Origin: Candidatus Enterococcus wittei
Lineage (GTDB): Bacteria; Bacillota; Bacilli; Lactobacillales; Enterococcaceae
Assembly (NCBI RefSeq): GCF_002140175.1
Contig: NZ_NGMO01000002.1
Location: 197,249-238,918, forward strand
Direction: 5' to 3'
Length of the DNA stretch: 41,670 bases
Position 1 is the stretch's first letter. The number at the start of each line of letters is the position of its first letter. Made by a program: the position numbers and the translations under genes. Below are positions 26,426 through 35,585 of this stretch, piece by piece. The notes below the pieces were generated by a model. It saw nothing but the letters and a program-made list of their open reading frames with translations. It did not search any database and was not told the origin of the DNA.

Positions 26426-28399
26426 ATGGGGAAGTATCAACAAGATGCCGAAAAATTATTAAAAGAAGTAGGCGGTAAAGAGAATATAGCTGCAGTCAGT
26501 CATTGTGCGACACGTATGCGGTTTGTTTTAAATGATCCGGAAAAAGCAAACGAATCAGCAATTGAAGATATTCCAAGTGTCAAAGGAATGTTTACGAATG
26601 CGGGTCAATTCCAAGTGATCATTGGGAATGATGTTTCCACTTTTTATAATGAATTTGTTGCTGTATCTGGTATTGAAGGCGTATCCAAAGAACAGAGCAA
26701 GGCGGTAGCTAAACAAAATCTACATCCTATTCAACGTGCAATTGCCGTGTTGGCAGAGATCTTTACACCTTTAATTCCAGCGATTATCGTGGGAGGATTG
26801 ATTTTAGGTTTCCGTAACGTATTAGAAGGTATTCAATTTGAAAGCCTTGGTGGAACCATAGTAGAACATTCCACTTTTTGGAATGGTGTGAATGCGTTTT
26901 TATGGCTGCCGGGTGAAGCGATATTCCATTTCCTTCCAGTAGGGATCACATGGAGTATTGCTAAGAAGATGGGTACAACTCAGATTTTAGGGATTGTCCT
27001 TGGGATTACTTTAGTTTCACCGCAATTATTAAATGCTTATAGTGTAGCCACAACGGCTGCCGGGGATATTCCATTTTGGGATTTTGGCTTTGCACAAGTT
27101 CAAATGATTGGTTATCAGGCACAAGTAATTCCTGCGATGCTTGCCGGATTTATGTTGGCCTATCTAGAAATTTTCTTCCGTAAGTATATTCCACAATCTA
27201 TTTCAATGATTTTTGTGCCATTATTTTCTTTATTACCAACCGTTTTAGCTGCTCACGTGATTTTAGGTCCAGTCGGTTGGACGATTGGTAGTTGGATTTC
27301 AAACATTGTCAATATGGGTCTAACTTCATCAATCAGCTGGCTATTCAGTGCTGTCTTTGGGTTCTTATACGCACCACTTGTTATTACTGGATTGCATCAT
27401 ATGACCAATGCCATTGACATGCAGTTGATTGCCGATTTTGGCTCTACGAATTTATGGCCGATGATTGCATTGTCAAATATTGCTCAAGGATCTGCGGTAC
27501 TTGCCATTATTTTCTTACATCGTGGCAATAAAAAAGAAGAACAGATCTCGATTCCAGCAATGATTTCTTGTTACTTAGGGGTAACAGAACCAGCGATGTT
27601 TGGGATCAATTTGAAGTATGTATATCCTTTTGTCGCTGCGATGATCGGATCAGGATTAGCAGGGATGTTTGCAAACTTGATGGATGTGAGAGCCAATGCC
27701 ATTGGAGTCGGTGGATTACCAGGGATTTTAGCGATTCAAATCCAAACTTGGCTACCATTTACGATTGCGATGATCATTGCTATTATTGTTCCTTTCGGCT
27801 TAACTGTAGTATTTAGACGTAAAGGGATTTTAAATAAAATCGATCCTGTTGCAGCAAATGAAGGTGTTTTGCAAACAGCAGAAGGAATCAGTGTGCAACC
27901 AGAGTCATTTGCAGCTGGTGATACAGCTACTGTCCAAACAGTGACAGAAGAATTATTTGCAGTAGCAGATGGTCAAATCAAAGCCATCAGCGATGTTGAG
28001 GATCCCGTGTTTTCACAAAAAATGATGGGAGATGGTTATGCGATCGTTCCTTCAAACAAAAAAATCTATGCACCAGTAGCGGGAGTAGTAACAAATGTTT
28101 TTGAGACGAAACATGCTATCGGTATTTTAACGAGAGAAGGCCTTGAAGTACTCGTTCATATGGGGCTAGATACTGTAGAATTAAAAGGAGCACCTTTTAA
28201 GATTTTCGTAGAAAAAGGGGAAGAAGTCACTCCGACCACGTTACTTGCTGAAATGGACATTGAAGCAGTCGTTCAAGCAGGTAAAAAAACTGATGTTTTA
28301 GTTGTACTGACGAATAGTGAAAAAGTGGCAGGTTTGTCCTTGGAAAAATCAGGAGAAGTCCATCACGAAGAAGCTATCGGACAAGCAACAATCAAATAA
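26426..28399 (+). CDS. treB: PTS trehalose transporter, EIIBCA fusion
   Basis: A 657-residue sugar permease. EIIB comes first with the phosphorylated Cys27 in SHCATRMRF; EIIC follows with about ten membrane helices (PAIIVGGLILG..., LGVTEPAMFGINLKY at about 385-400); EIIA is C-terminal with IYAPVAGVV and His578 in VHMGLDTVEL. It imports and phosphorylates trehalose. Start ATG 26426 follows GAAGGAG; an upstream in-frame ATG would lie inside the operator. Regulation: treR is adjacent and divergent, with operator and cre candidates. Odd: no trehalose-6-phosphate hydrolase or phosphorylase gene follows; ruvA is next. The EIIA of the trehalose system in other bacteria is often a separate glucose EIIA, here it is fused. 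Confidence 0.93.
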   Translation: MGKYQQDAEKLLKEVGGKENIAAVSHCATRMRFVLNDPEKANESAIEDIPSVKGMFTNAGQFQVIIGNDVSTFYNEFVAVSGIEGVSKEQSKAVAKQNLHPIQRAIAVLAEIFTPLIPAIIVGGLILGFRNVLEGIQFESLGGTIVEHSTFWNGVNAFLWLPGEAIFHFLPVGITWSIAKKMGTTQILGIVLGITLVSPQLLNAYSVATTAAGDIPFWDFGFAQVQMIGYQAQVIPAMLAGFMLAYLEIFFRKYIPQSISMIFVPLFSLLPTVLAAHVILGPVGWTIGSWISNIVNMGLTSSISWLFSAVFGFLYAPLVITGLHHMTNAIDMQLIADFGSTNLWPMIALSNIAQGSAVLAIIFLHRGNKKEEQISIPAMISCYLGVTEPAMFGINLKYVYPFVAAMIGSGLAGMFANLMDVRANAIGVGGLPGILAIQIQTWLPFTIAMIIAIIVPFGLTVVFRRKGILNKIDPVAANEGVLQTAEGISVQPESFAAGDTATVQTVTEELFAVADGQIKAISDVEDPVFSQKMMGDGYAIVPSNKKIYAPVAGVVTNVFETKHAIGILTREGLEVLVHMGLDTVELKGAPFKIFVEKGEEVTPTTLLAEMDIEAVVQAGKKTDVLVVLTNSEKVAGLSLEKSGEVHHEEAIGQATIK

Positions 28400-28410
28400 C
28401 TCATAAAATC

Positions 28411-28455
28411 ATACGAGCCTAGATCTGTGTCCAGATCTTAGGCTCGTATTTCAAT
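28411..28455 (+). terminator. Intrinsic terminator of treB
   Basis: ATACGAGCCTA-GATCTG with CAGATC-T-TAGGCTCGTAT, a 17-bp stem around TGTC, followed by TTTC. The T-run is short but the stem is long and GC-rich. Confidence 0.85.
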
Positions 28456-28543
28456 ATGGGCACCTCTTTTTTAAAAGAAGAAAGTATGCTACAATAATAG
28501 GAAAAATGGGAACGTATGTGTGCAAAAGAAAGAGGAGCTTTTA

Positions 28544-29146
28544 ATGTATGAATATCTAAAAGGGATAGTGACTTTTATCAATCCTTATTATCTCGTCCTA
28601 GAAACACAAGGAATCGGGTATCAGATTGCTTTAGGCAATCCTTATCGCTACAGTGGTAAATTAAATCAGGAAGTAAAAATCTATGTTCATCAGGTGATTC
28701 GAGAAGATGCTCAGTTACTTTACGGTTTTGATTCTTTGGAAGAAAAGCAACTTTTTTTACGATTAGTCAGCGTATCGGGGATCGGTCCTAAAAGTGCCTT
28801 GGCGATCATGGCTAGTGAGGATCATTCTGGCTTGATTCAAGCGGTAGAATCTGGCGATGTCACTTATCTGACAAAGTTTCCTGGTGTTGGGAAAAAGACA
28901 GCACAACAAATGATTTTGGATCTGAAAGGGAAATTTGGCGAATTAAGTATCGACACGCCATTTACTTTGTTTGATGAAGCGAGCGCTCAAGATACCAGTG
29001 CGTTATCTGAAGCTATGGAAGCTTTAGCTGCTCTTGGCTATAGTGAACGTGAGATCAAACGGGTAGAAAAACAATTGAAGGAAGTCGAAAATCAGACAAC
29101 GGACGAATACTTGAGACAAGCATTGAAATTGATGATGAAAAAATAA
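28544..29146 (+). CDS. ruvA: Holliday junction DNA helicase subunit RuvA
   Basis: A 200-residue RuvA. It starts [20 protein letters not shown] (OB-fold), contains two helix-hairpin-helix motifs ([12 protein letters not shown] and [19 protein letters not shown], about 72-125) and a C-terminal RuvB-binding domain ([16 protein letters not shown]). RuvA tetramers hold the four-way junction open for RuvB. The ATG at 28544 follows GAGGAGCTTTTA; the longer frame from 28520 uses codons of the ribosome binding site. ruvB follows after 12 bp. Confidence 0.97.
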   Translation: MYEYLKGIVTFINPYYLVLETQGIGYQIALGNPYRYSGKLNQEVKIYVHQVIREDAQLLYGFDSLEEKQLFLRLVSVSGIGPKSALAIMASEDHSGLIQAVESGDVTYLTKFPGVGKKTAQQMILDLKGKFGELSIDTPFTLFDEASAQDTSALSEAMEALAALGYSEREIKRVEKQLKEVENQTTDEYLRQALKLMMKK

Positions 29147-29158
29147 GGAGGGCGTAAT

Positions 29159-30157
29159 ATGACCGACGAACATCTTTTATCCCCTGAAACAGGCGAAAAT
29201 GAATTTAGTTTGGAAAAATCCCTTCGCCCTCAATTACTCTCACAATATATTGGGCAAGATAAAGTGAAGCAAGAACTGCAGATCTATATTGAAGCTGCTC
29301 GAAATCGAGAAGAGCCATTGGATCATGTATTATTATATGGGCCTCCTGGGTTGGGGAAAACCACGATGGCAATGGTGATTGCCAATGAGATGCAGGTGAA
29401 TATCCGCACAACAAGTGGACCAGCTGTAGAACGTCCAGGAGATCTAGTAGCGATTTTGAATGAACTTGAAGCAGGGGATGTCTTATTTATCGATGAAATC
29501 CACCGATTACCACGTGTAGCGGAGGAAATGTTATACTCAGCGATGGAAGATTTTTATGTGGATATCATGGTTGGACAAGGACCAACGGCTCACCCTGTTC
29601 ATTTTCCTTTACCTCCATTTACATTGATTGGGGCGACCACACGTGCTGGTATGTTGTCAGCGCCTCTACGTGATCGCTTCGGCATCATTTCTCATATGGA
29701 GTATTATGATGAAAAAGACTTACGAGAAATTGTCTTACGTTCATCTGATATTTTTCAAACAGAGATCATTGCAGATGGTGCGTTAGAAATCGCTAGACGC
29801 TCTCGAGGTACTCCAAGGATTGCCAATCGGTTACTTAAAAGAGTCCGAGATTTTGCGCAAGTACAAGGTGATGGCAGAATCGATCAACAGATTGCTGACC
29901 GAGCCCTTACCTTATTACAAGTTGATCAGGCAGGATTGGATTATGTGGACCAAAAACTTCTGAAAACGATGATCGAGCTATACGGCGGAGGACCAGTAGG
30001 ATTAAGTACGCTATCGGTCAATATTGGTGAAGAACGAGAAACTGTTGAAGATATGTATGAACCTTTTTTGATCCAAAAGGGATTTTTAAAAAGAACCCCT
30101 CGTGGACGGATTGCGACAGCTTATGCTTATGAACATTTTGGCTATGAATATCAGTAG
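29159..30157 (+). CDS. ruvB: Holliday junction branch-migration helicase RuvB
   Basis: A 332-residue RuvB. Marks in order are [19 protein letters not shown], Walker [10 protein letters not shown] (about 60-70), Walker [10 protein letters not shown], sensor [18 protein letters not shown] with the arginine finger, [15 protein letters not shown], and the C-terminal winged helix (FLKRTPRGR). RuvB hexamers pump DNA through the RuvA-bound junction. It overlaps nothing but sits directly behind ruvA with AAGGAGGGCG before the ATG. In many Lactobacillales ruvAB follows mutL; here they are 17 kb apart. Confidence 0.98.
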   Translation: MTDEHLLSPETGENEFSLEKSLRPQLLSQYIGQDKVKQELQIYIEAARNREEPLDHVLLYGPPGLGKTTMAMVIANEMQVNIRTTSGPAVERPGDLVAILNELEAGDVLFIDEIHRLPRVAEEMLYSAMEDFYVDIMVGQGPTAHPVHFPLPPFTLIGATTRAGMLSAPLRDRFGIISHMEYYDEKDLREIVLRSSDIFQTEIIADGALEIARRSRGTPRIANRLLKRVRDFAQVQGDGRIDQQIADRALTLLQVDQAGLDYVDQKLLKTMIELYGGGPVGLSTLSVNIGEERETVEDMYEPFLIQKGFLKRTPRGRIATAYAYEHFGYEYQ

Positions 30158-30233
30158 AGTGATGGTGGTTATTTATGGCCGGATCATGATATAGTTTGAA
30201 TACGTATCTTTTAAGTTGAAGGGAGGATTTTAT

Positions 30234-30815
30234 ATGGGAGAGACGTCACATACGAAACAATTGATTAAGCAAGTTTTGATAAATTTATGTGAACAACACT
30301 CTTTTCGTAAGATTAGTGTCCAGCAGATTGCACAGGAAGCAGGAATCAATCGGCAAACTTTCTATTATCATTTCACGGATAAAGTAGATTTACTACATTG
30401 GGTCTACTACGATGATTCTTTACATTTTTTAGAATCTGAGGCTCTTTCCTTAGATAACTGGGAAGAACAAGCTTTAAAGATGCTTAAGGCAATTGCAGAA
30501 AACAAAGAATTTTATGCAAGTACTGTTAGTTCTGAACAAGAAATCCTACAGAAACAGTTTACTGCCCTTATTCAACCTTCCTTTATTAAAATATTCGAGC
30601 AAATGGATGAAGAAAAACAGCTGACTGCATCGGATAAGCTATTTTATGCACGTTTCTTTTCTTATGGTTGTAGTGGTGTCTTGGTGAATTGGATCATCCA
30701 AGGTTATACAGAAACACCTTTAGAAATCGCAATGCAACTATTCCGACTAGCAAAAGATACAGAACTCTATTCTTATCGGTTATATGCAATGGAAGAGGAA
30801 CAGGAAAATCAATAA
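30234..30815 (+). CDS. TetR/AcrR-family regulator, DhaS-like
   Basis: A 193-residue regulator. The N-terminal helix-turn-helix (FRKISVQQIAQEAGINRQTFYYHFTDKVDLLHW, about 20-52) is the TetR type. The C-terminal TetR_C_8-like region (about 80-185, with FFSYGCSGVLVNWIIQGYTETP) is that of DhaS/TetR proteins which pair with a degraded kinase subunit or bind unknown ligands. No dihydroxyacetone kinase gene is near, so the target is unknown. ATG 30234 follows GGGAGGATTTTAT; the upstream ATG (30216) overlaps the ribosome binding site. Confidence 0.85.
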   Translation: MGETSHTKQLIKQVLINLCEQHSFRKISVQQIAQEAGINRQTFYYHFTDKVDLLHWVYYDDSLHFLESEALSLDNWEEQALKMLKAIAENKEFYASTVSSEQEILQKQFTALIQPSFIKIFEQMDEEKQLTASDKLFYARFFSYGCSGVLVNWIIQGYTETPLEIAMQLFRLAKDTELYSYRLYAMEEEQENQ

Positions 30816-30866
30816 TCATACGTGTGCTATGCTCTTTTGTTATGATGGTGAAAAGGAGAGAATCTT

Positions 30867-31331
30867 ATGACTAATGTTTTATTTGTTTGTTTGGGAAATA
30901 TCTGTCGCTCGCCAATGGCAGAAGGTTTATTAAAAAAGCAGGTCGAGCAACAAGGATTGGCTGATCAGTTTAGGATCGATTCTGCTGCTACAAGTACTTA
31001 TGAAGTGGGAAATTCGCCACATCCTGGTACTCAAGCGATTCTTGAAAAAGAACAGGTAGACACGAGCCAGATGATTGCCCGCCAAGTTCGTCCAGAAGAT
31101 TTTCAGGAATTTGACTGGATTATCGGTATGGACCAAGCCAATGTTGCTGATTTGAAGCGAATCGCACCTGATAATGCTCAAGATAAGATTCATTTATTTC
31201 TAAGTAGTGTAGCGGGTAAAGAAGAACAGGAAGTACCTGATCCTTACTATACAAATAATTTTGAGGAAACCTATCAATTGCTTAATCAAGGTTTGGAAAA
31301 TTGGTTAGAAATATGGAGAAAAACGTTTTAA
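30867..31331 (+). CDS. Low molecular weight protein-tyrosine phosphatase
   Basis: A 154-residue LMW-PTP. The P-loop is CLGNICRS with nucleophile Cys8 and Arg14, and the general acid Asp lies in VPDPYYTNNFEETY (about 121-134). The family's F-D-W-I-I-G-M-D stretch is also present. Such enzymes dephosphorylate tyrosine or, in Gram-positives, arginine on proteins; Thr at position 13 after Ile is typical of the arginine class, and here the residue is Cys (N-I-C-R), so tyrosine/unknown specificity is left open. Start ATG follows AAAGGAGAGAAT. It is followed by a terminator. Confidence 0.92.
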   Translation: MTNVLFVCLGNICRSPMAEGLLKKQVEQQGLADQFRIDSAATSTYEVGNSPHPGTQAILEKEQVDTSQMIARQVRPEDFQEFDWIIGMDQANVADLKRIAPDNAQDKIHLFLSSVAGKEEQEVPDPYYTNNFEETYQLLNQGLENWLEIWRKTF

Positions 31332-31367
31332 AATAACATTGTTTTGTACTTGGTCAAAAGAGTTTAG

Positions 31368-31400
31368 ACAAGCAAAAACAATCTATATGCTTGTTTTTTT
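31368..31400 (+). terminator. Intrinsic terminator of the phosphatase gene
   Basis: ACAAGCA (31368-31374) with TGCTTGT (31388-31394), 13-nt loop, followed by six T. Confidence 0.82.
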
Positions 31401-31466
31401 AATGGGAATTAGGTAGAATAGTGTTAATTAAGTAACGCTTTCTAAGCTAAAGGAGGAGTACATTCG

Positions 31467-31841
31467 ATGGACGAAGAGACAGTATCACCGATGAAGAAAC
31501 TGACTAAGTTAGTGACTAACACCTCGTTTCAACTTTTTGATTCTTTTGTAAATGACACTGAAGAAAAGGCCGAGAATGTACGTTTGCAAGGAGAGTTTCT
31601 GCTCGAACTTCAAAAAGCAGCGGCACAGAATAGTTTAGTGATTCTACAATTACGAGAAAACCGTAAAAGTAATAAACATGAAACGATTGCTGGTTGGATC
31701 GCGACTAAAACAATCGAAAAAGATCGAGTAATGATCCGATTACAAAACAAAGAACAACAAATTCGAATTGTGCCATTTGAACAGATCGAGAAAATCACGA
31801 GTCTTTCACCTGCAGGAGAACAAGAAAGATTATCAAGATAA
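31467..31841 (+). CDS. Uncharacterised small protein
   Basis: A 124-residue soluble protein I do not recognise. The N-terminal half is helical and charged (TKLVTNTSFQLFDSFVND, LLELQKAAAQ); the C-terminal half looks like a small beta barrel: ETIAGWIATKT then VMIRLQ then QIRIVPFEQIEKI, an I-x-G-x-I ... I-x-L ... I-x-F-x-x-I-x-x-I pattern such as in YolD-like or SH3/LSM-like folds. No membrane segment or metal site. A strong AAAGGAGGAG precedes the ATG, with a terminator before and after, so it is monocistronic and probably well expressed. Confidence 0.75.
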   Translation: MDEETVSPMKKLTKLVTNTSFQLFDSFVNDTEEKAENVRLQGEFLLELQKAAAQNSLVILQLRENRKSNKHETIAGWIATKTIEKDRVMIRLQNKEQQIRIVPFEQIEKITSLSPAGEQERLSR

Positions 31842-31878
31842 AGAAGTAATACAAACCGTCACAGTCGGTTATAAGGAA

Positions 31879-31912
31879 AAGAGAGGGGCATCAAGTCCCT
31901 CTCTTTTTTGAT
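31879..31912 (+). terminator. Intrinsic terminator
   Basis: AGAGAGGG with CCCTCTCT, loop GCATCAAGT, followed by TTTTTT. It ends the uncharacterised gene. Confidence 0.92.
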
Positions 31913-31950
31913 CTGTTCAAAAATGTGAGAAACCGAAAAAATTTTTTTAG

Positions 31951-31988
31951 ACAAAAAAAGGTCCTGCTAGCCGGGGAGCTAGCAGGAA
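31951..31988 (-). terminator. Intrinsic terminator of brnQ
   Basis: CCTGCTAGC (31963-31971) with GCTAGCAGG (31978-31986), 6-nt loop. On the minus strand it is followed by ACC and seven U (A-run 31953-31959). It is about 120 bp past the brnQ stop. Confidence 0.85.
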
Positions 31989-32110
31989 AGGAGTTAAAAA
32001 TGAAAAAGTGTTGTTAGGGTTGTTTGTTGGTATGCTTATATACTAAAGGGAACTTGTGAATATTTTGTGACGAAAGTTTACGAAAGTTGTTAATTTTTTT
32101 TTGTGAAAAA

Positions 32111-33463
32111 TTAAAGTGTCACTTTTTCCTTTTTCACAAAACTCCAGATAAGTCCGATGACAAAACCAATCACAGCTGGAGTAATCCACCCCATACCTAA
32201 AGAAAAGAATGGGAGATAGGCATTGGCAAAATCCAGTATGTGTTGGACTAAGGTTGTTTGTTTGATGCTATCTGGACAAGCATTCAATCCATCTACAATC
32301 GAGGCCAACAAAGTGAAGTAGGTCGTCATGCGATAGACACAAGTTCTTTGCTTAAACAATGGTCCGATAAGTACAAGTAAGATCAAAGTCATAGCTAGAG
32401 GATAAATAAACATCAATACAGGCAAGGAAATTTGAATAATGTTTGTCAGTCCAACATTCGCTACCAAGCAAGCTAAGAGACTTGTGGCGGTTACGAAGAA
32501 GAGATAGCTACCTTTTGGAAACAATTCAGTAAATGTTTCTGCAAAAGCAGTGATCAAACCAATTCCTGTTTTTAAACAAGCAAGAATCACAATCAATGCG
32601 AGTAAGATACTGCCATAAGTTCCTAAATAATGATCAGCAATTTGTGCAAGTGCGATCCCCCCGTTCTCACTCATAGGGAAACGGCCTAGACTCATCGTTC
32701 CTAAATAAGATAGTAACGTATAGATGATCCCCATCAAGATGACACTGATTGCACCAGATTTGATGGTGTCTCTTGCAATCTCAGCAGGTTTTGTCACACC
32801 CATATTACGGATCGTAGTGACGATGATGATACCAAAAGCCAACGCAGCTAATGCATCTAGCGTATTATATCCTTGGGTAAATCCTGTAAAAAAGGCTTGA
32901 TCCTGATAATGAGGTTGTACAGGTGCTTGAGCAACTGAGCCAAGTGGTTTTATAAAGGCAAGTAACAGTAATGCGCCCAATAATAATAAGAAAACAGGAT
33001 TTAAAAATTTTCCTACATAATCAAGAATTTTAGTAGGACGTTTCGATAACCACCATGCTGTAAAAAAGAATAGAAAACTAAAAATAGCTAGAAACAAAGT
33101 CTGGTGCTCAGCTGAAATAAATGGCGCCAAGCCAATCTCAAAAGAAGTGGTTGCTAAACGAGGTAAAGCAAAAAATGGACCAATGACTAAGTAGAGCAGA
33201 ACGGTAAAAATCAATGCATATTTTTTATTTATTCGTTGAGCTAATTCATAGACACCAGATGTTTTAGAAACCCCAATGGCAATAACTCCAAGAAAAGGTA
33301 GGCCGATTCCTGTGACTAAAAATCCAAGATTAGCCCAAAATACCTCTGAACCAGCTTCCTGTCCCATGTGTACTGGGAAAATAAGATTTCCAGCACCGAA
33401 GAATAGTCCGAATAACATGGAACCAATAAACATATTTTCTTTAAATGATAGCTTTTTTGACAT
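32111..33463 (-). CDS. brnQ: Branched-chain amino acid transporter BrnQ (LIVCS family)
   Basis: A 450-residue carrier with about twelve membrane helices. It begins with the family's [21 protein letters not shown] segment (about 18-38), carries [15 protein letters not shown] (about 95-110) and [14 protein letters not shown] (about 200-215). BrnQ proteins import leucine, isoleucine and valine with Na+ or H+. ATG follows AAAGGAGTTTTCT. It lies 86 bp behind the amino acid permease gene on the same strand; a possible own promoter (TTGCAA, 17 bp, TACTTT) is in the gap. No BCAA-responsive T-box was seen. Confidence 0.94.
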   Translation of the reverse strand: MSKKLSFKENMFIGSMLFGLFFGAGNLIFPVHMGQEAGSEVFWANLGFLVTGIGLPFLGVIAIGVSKTSGVYELAQRINKKYALIFTVLLYLVIGPFFALPRLATTSFEIGLAPFISAEHQTLFLAIFSFLFFFTAWWLSKRPTKILDYVGKFLNPVFLLLLGALLLLAFIKPLGSVAQAPVQPHYQDQAFFTGFTQGYNTLDALAALAFGIIIVTTIRNMGVTKPAEIARDTIKSGAISVILMGIIYTLLSYLGTMSLGRFPMSENGGIALAQIADHYLGTYGSILLALIVILACLKTGIGLITAFAETFTELFPKGSYLFFVTATSLLACLVANVGLTNIIQISLPVLMFIYPLAMTLILLVLIGPLFKQRTCVYRMTTYFTLLASIVDGLNACPDSIKQTTLVQHILDFANAYLPFFSLGMGWITPAVIGFVIGLIWSFVKKEKVTL

Positions 33464-33549
33464 AGAAAACTCCTTTGTTTTTTATTTGTTAAAAGTATCA
33501 AAAAATACTATTAATTGCAACAATTTTCTGAAAATTATAGATTTCTGAC

Positions 33550-34896
33550 TTATTTCTTCTCATACTTCCAACGATAGATTATCAAAAGACCAATAAACCA
33601 TAAAGGGGTCATTAATAAAGCAATTCTAGTATCTTTCCCTAAGAATAAAACGATACAGACAAATGCCATATAAAGAAAGACAAGGTAGTTACTAAAAGGA
33701 TAAAAAGGCATTTTGAATCCATGGGCTTTTTTACCAAGAATACTTTTCCGATACTTCAAGTGAGTATAAACTAGCATACTCCAGATAAATAAGAAACAAG
33801 TGGTAGCGATGCTACTGATTAGTGTAAATACTTGACTAGGCATGAAGTAATTTAAAACAACTGACAAGAAAATGATGATTGTAGAAAAAATCAATGCATT
33901 TCCTGGGACTCGGTGTTTCGTCAATTTTTTAAATTTTTTAGGCGCACTACCTTCTTGAGAGAGTGAACGTAGCATCCGTCCTGTACTGTAAATGGCGCTA
34001 TTACAAGCCGAAGCAGCGGCACTTAAGACCACTACATTGATCAATGAAGCTGCGATGGTGATACCGATTTCTGAGAATACTTCTACAAAAGGGCTTTGAT
34101 CCGCGTTCAAACTATTCCATGGGTAGATAGCCATAATGACAAAAAGAGAACCAAGATAAAAAAGAATGATTCGAATAGGGATATTATTGATAGCTTCTGG
34201 GAGTACTTTTTCTGGATTTTTCGTTTCCCCTGCTACTAGACCTACTAATTCAATTCCTGCAAAAGCAAAGGTCACCATTTGAAAGGAGAGAATGAAGCCT
34301 TTGGCACCTGTTGGGAAAATCCCTCCATGAGACCATAGATTGGCAACGCTAGCTACTCCGGCACTGGTTTTGTAATGGGTAATAATCATATAAGCACCAA
34401 CAATAATAAAAGCGAGGATAGCTACCACTTTGATCAGAGCAAACCAAAATTCTAATTCACCAAACAGCGATACGGCCACCATATTCAATCCTAAGAGTAA
34501 AACTAAGGCAATCAGCTCGGGTAGCCATTGAGGCACACCAGGCGCCCAATAACGGACATACATCCCTATAGCTGTCAAATCCGCCATTGCAATAGCAATC
34601 CAACAAAACCAGTAAGTCCAGCCGGTAACAAATGCTGCCTTTTTTCCTAAATACTCAGCGATGAAATCTAAAAACGAATGGTTATCTGTATTTGATAATA
34701 AGAGTTCACCTAGTGCACGCATGATAAAAAAACAAATACAACCAGTAAGAAGGTAAGCCAATAAAATAGAAGGCCCTGCTAGTTGGATCGATTTACCTGA
34801 GCCTAAGAACAACCCTGTACCTATTGCTCCGCCAATGGAAATCAGCTGGACATGGCGATTTTTGAGGCCCCGCTGTAATTCTTGCGTTTCATTCAT
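33550..34896 (-). CDS. Amino acid permease, AAT family (D-serine/D-alanine/glycine type)
   Basis: A 448-residue APC-superfamily permease with twelve predicted helices. The start RGLKNRHVQLISIGGAIGTGLFLGSGKSI is the family signature with the unwound G-x-G-T-G-L helix, followed by GPSILLAYLLTGCICFF and RALGELLLS. The overall pattern fits CycA-type D-alanine/D-serine/glycine carriers, but specificity inside the AAT family cannot be fixed by eye. ATG 34896 is chosen because AGGATGATTC precedes it; the ATG 9 bp upstream lies within that ribosome binding site. It follows the 120-bp repeat array and precedes brnQ. Confidence 0.87.
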   Translation of the reverse strand: MNETQELQRGLKNRHVQLISIGGAIGTGLFLGSGKSIQLAGPSILLAYLLTGCICFFIMRALGELLLSNTDNHSFLDFIAEYLGKKAAFVTGWTYWFCWIAIAMADLTAIGMYVRYWAPGVPQWLPELIALVLLLGLNMVAVSLFGELEFWFALIKVVAILAFIIVGAYMIITHYKTSAGVASVANLWSHGGIFPTGAKGFILSFQMVTFAFAGIELVGLVAGETKNPEKVLPEAINNIPIRIILFYLGSLFVIMAIYPWNSLNADQSPFVEVFSEIGITIAASLINVVVLSAAASACNSAIYSTGRMLRSLSQEGSAPKKFKKLTKHRVPGNALIFSTIIIFLSVVLNYFMPSQVFTLISSIATTCFLFIWSMLVYTHLKYRKSILGKKAHGFKMPFYPFSNYLVFLYMAFVCIVLFLGKDTRIALLMTPLWFIGLLIIYRWKYEKK

Positions 34897-34980
34897 TTGA
34901 ATCATCCTAACTAAAAAAATTTGAATTATCTCTTATCTTAAGAGAGTTTTTGCAAAAATACAACTTAGATACAGAAAATA

Positions 34981-35100
34981 TTCAATTAAATTGCTGAAAA
35001 ATAAGAAACATAAAAAAACCACTGCTGATCGAAATAAAATGGCTATCTCGAAGTAGCAAGTGGTTGTTATGTTAATACTACTTGAAGTTTTTTCCATGAC
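34981..35100. repeat. Probable degenerate fifth unit next to the tandem array
   Basis: The 120 bp before the array contain a long imperfect hairpin (AACCACT at 35018-35024 with AGTGGTT at 35069-35075, plus TCGAAATA/TATCTCGA inside) and end TACTTGAAGTTTTTTCCATGAC, which parallels the end of the array units (TACTTGGAGTTAAACGTC...CACAAC). Similarity elsewhere is low. Confidence 0.5.
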
Positions 35101-35580
35101 CTTGATAAACGGTGTTCAAAAGACAACTCCTTCGATATTAAGTCAAACCTCGAAAAAATATGAAAAACTATTTTCTCGAGGTTGGTCTTAATACTTGGAG
35201 TTAAACGTCTTTTTCACAACCTTGATAAACGGTGTTCCCCCAGCTGTTCCTCGGCACTAAGCTAAAAAATCACAAAATATGAGAAGCTATTTCGTGATTT
35301 TCTAATCTTACTACTCGGATCAGAACGCTGTTGTCACGACCTGGATAAACGGTGTTCAAAAGACAACTCCTTCGATATTAAGTCAAACCTCGAAAAAATA
35401 TGAAAAACTATTTTCTCGAGGTTGGTCTTAATACTTGGAGTTGAACGTCTTTTTCACAACCTTGATTAACGGTGTTCTCCCAGCTGATCCTCGGCACTAA
35501 GCTAGAAAATCACAAAATATGAAGAGCTATTTTGTGATTTTCTAATCTTACTGCTTGGATCAGGACGCTGTTATCACAAC
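35101..35580. repeat. Tandem array of four 120-bp palindromic units (A-B-A'-B')
   Basis: Units start at 35101, 35221, 35341 and 35461, each beginning CTTGAT(A/T)AACGGTGTTC or a one-base variant and ending CAC(A/G)ACC. Units 1 and 3 differ at only a few positions, and units 2 and 4 likewise, so the higher-order period is 240 bp. Each unit contains a long hairpin: in A, ACCTCGAaAAAATA with TATTTTcTCGAGGT; in B, AAAATCAC-AAAATA with TATTT(C/T)GTGATTTT. The array ends exactly at the stop codon region of the ABC ATPase gene. The unit layout (CAACTCCTTCGA ... palindrome ... GAGTTAAAC) is shared with the repeats at 1.0 and 11.8 kb. Confidence 0.95.
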
Positions 35581-35585
35581 CTTGA

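Noticed and set aside
31987-32020. AAAGGAG followed by ATG AAA AAG TGT TGT TAG, a possible Cys-rich leader peptide (MKKCC)
   Set aside because: No gene follows on the plus strand; the site lies on the back of the brnQ terminator, so it is probably chance.
35101-35580. CRISPR array
   Set aside because: Units are 120 bp tandem copies without unique spacers or cas genes.
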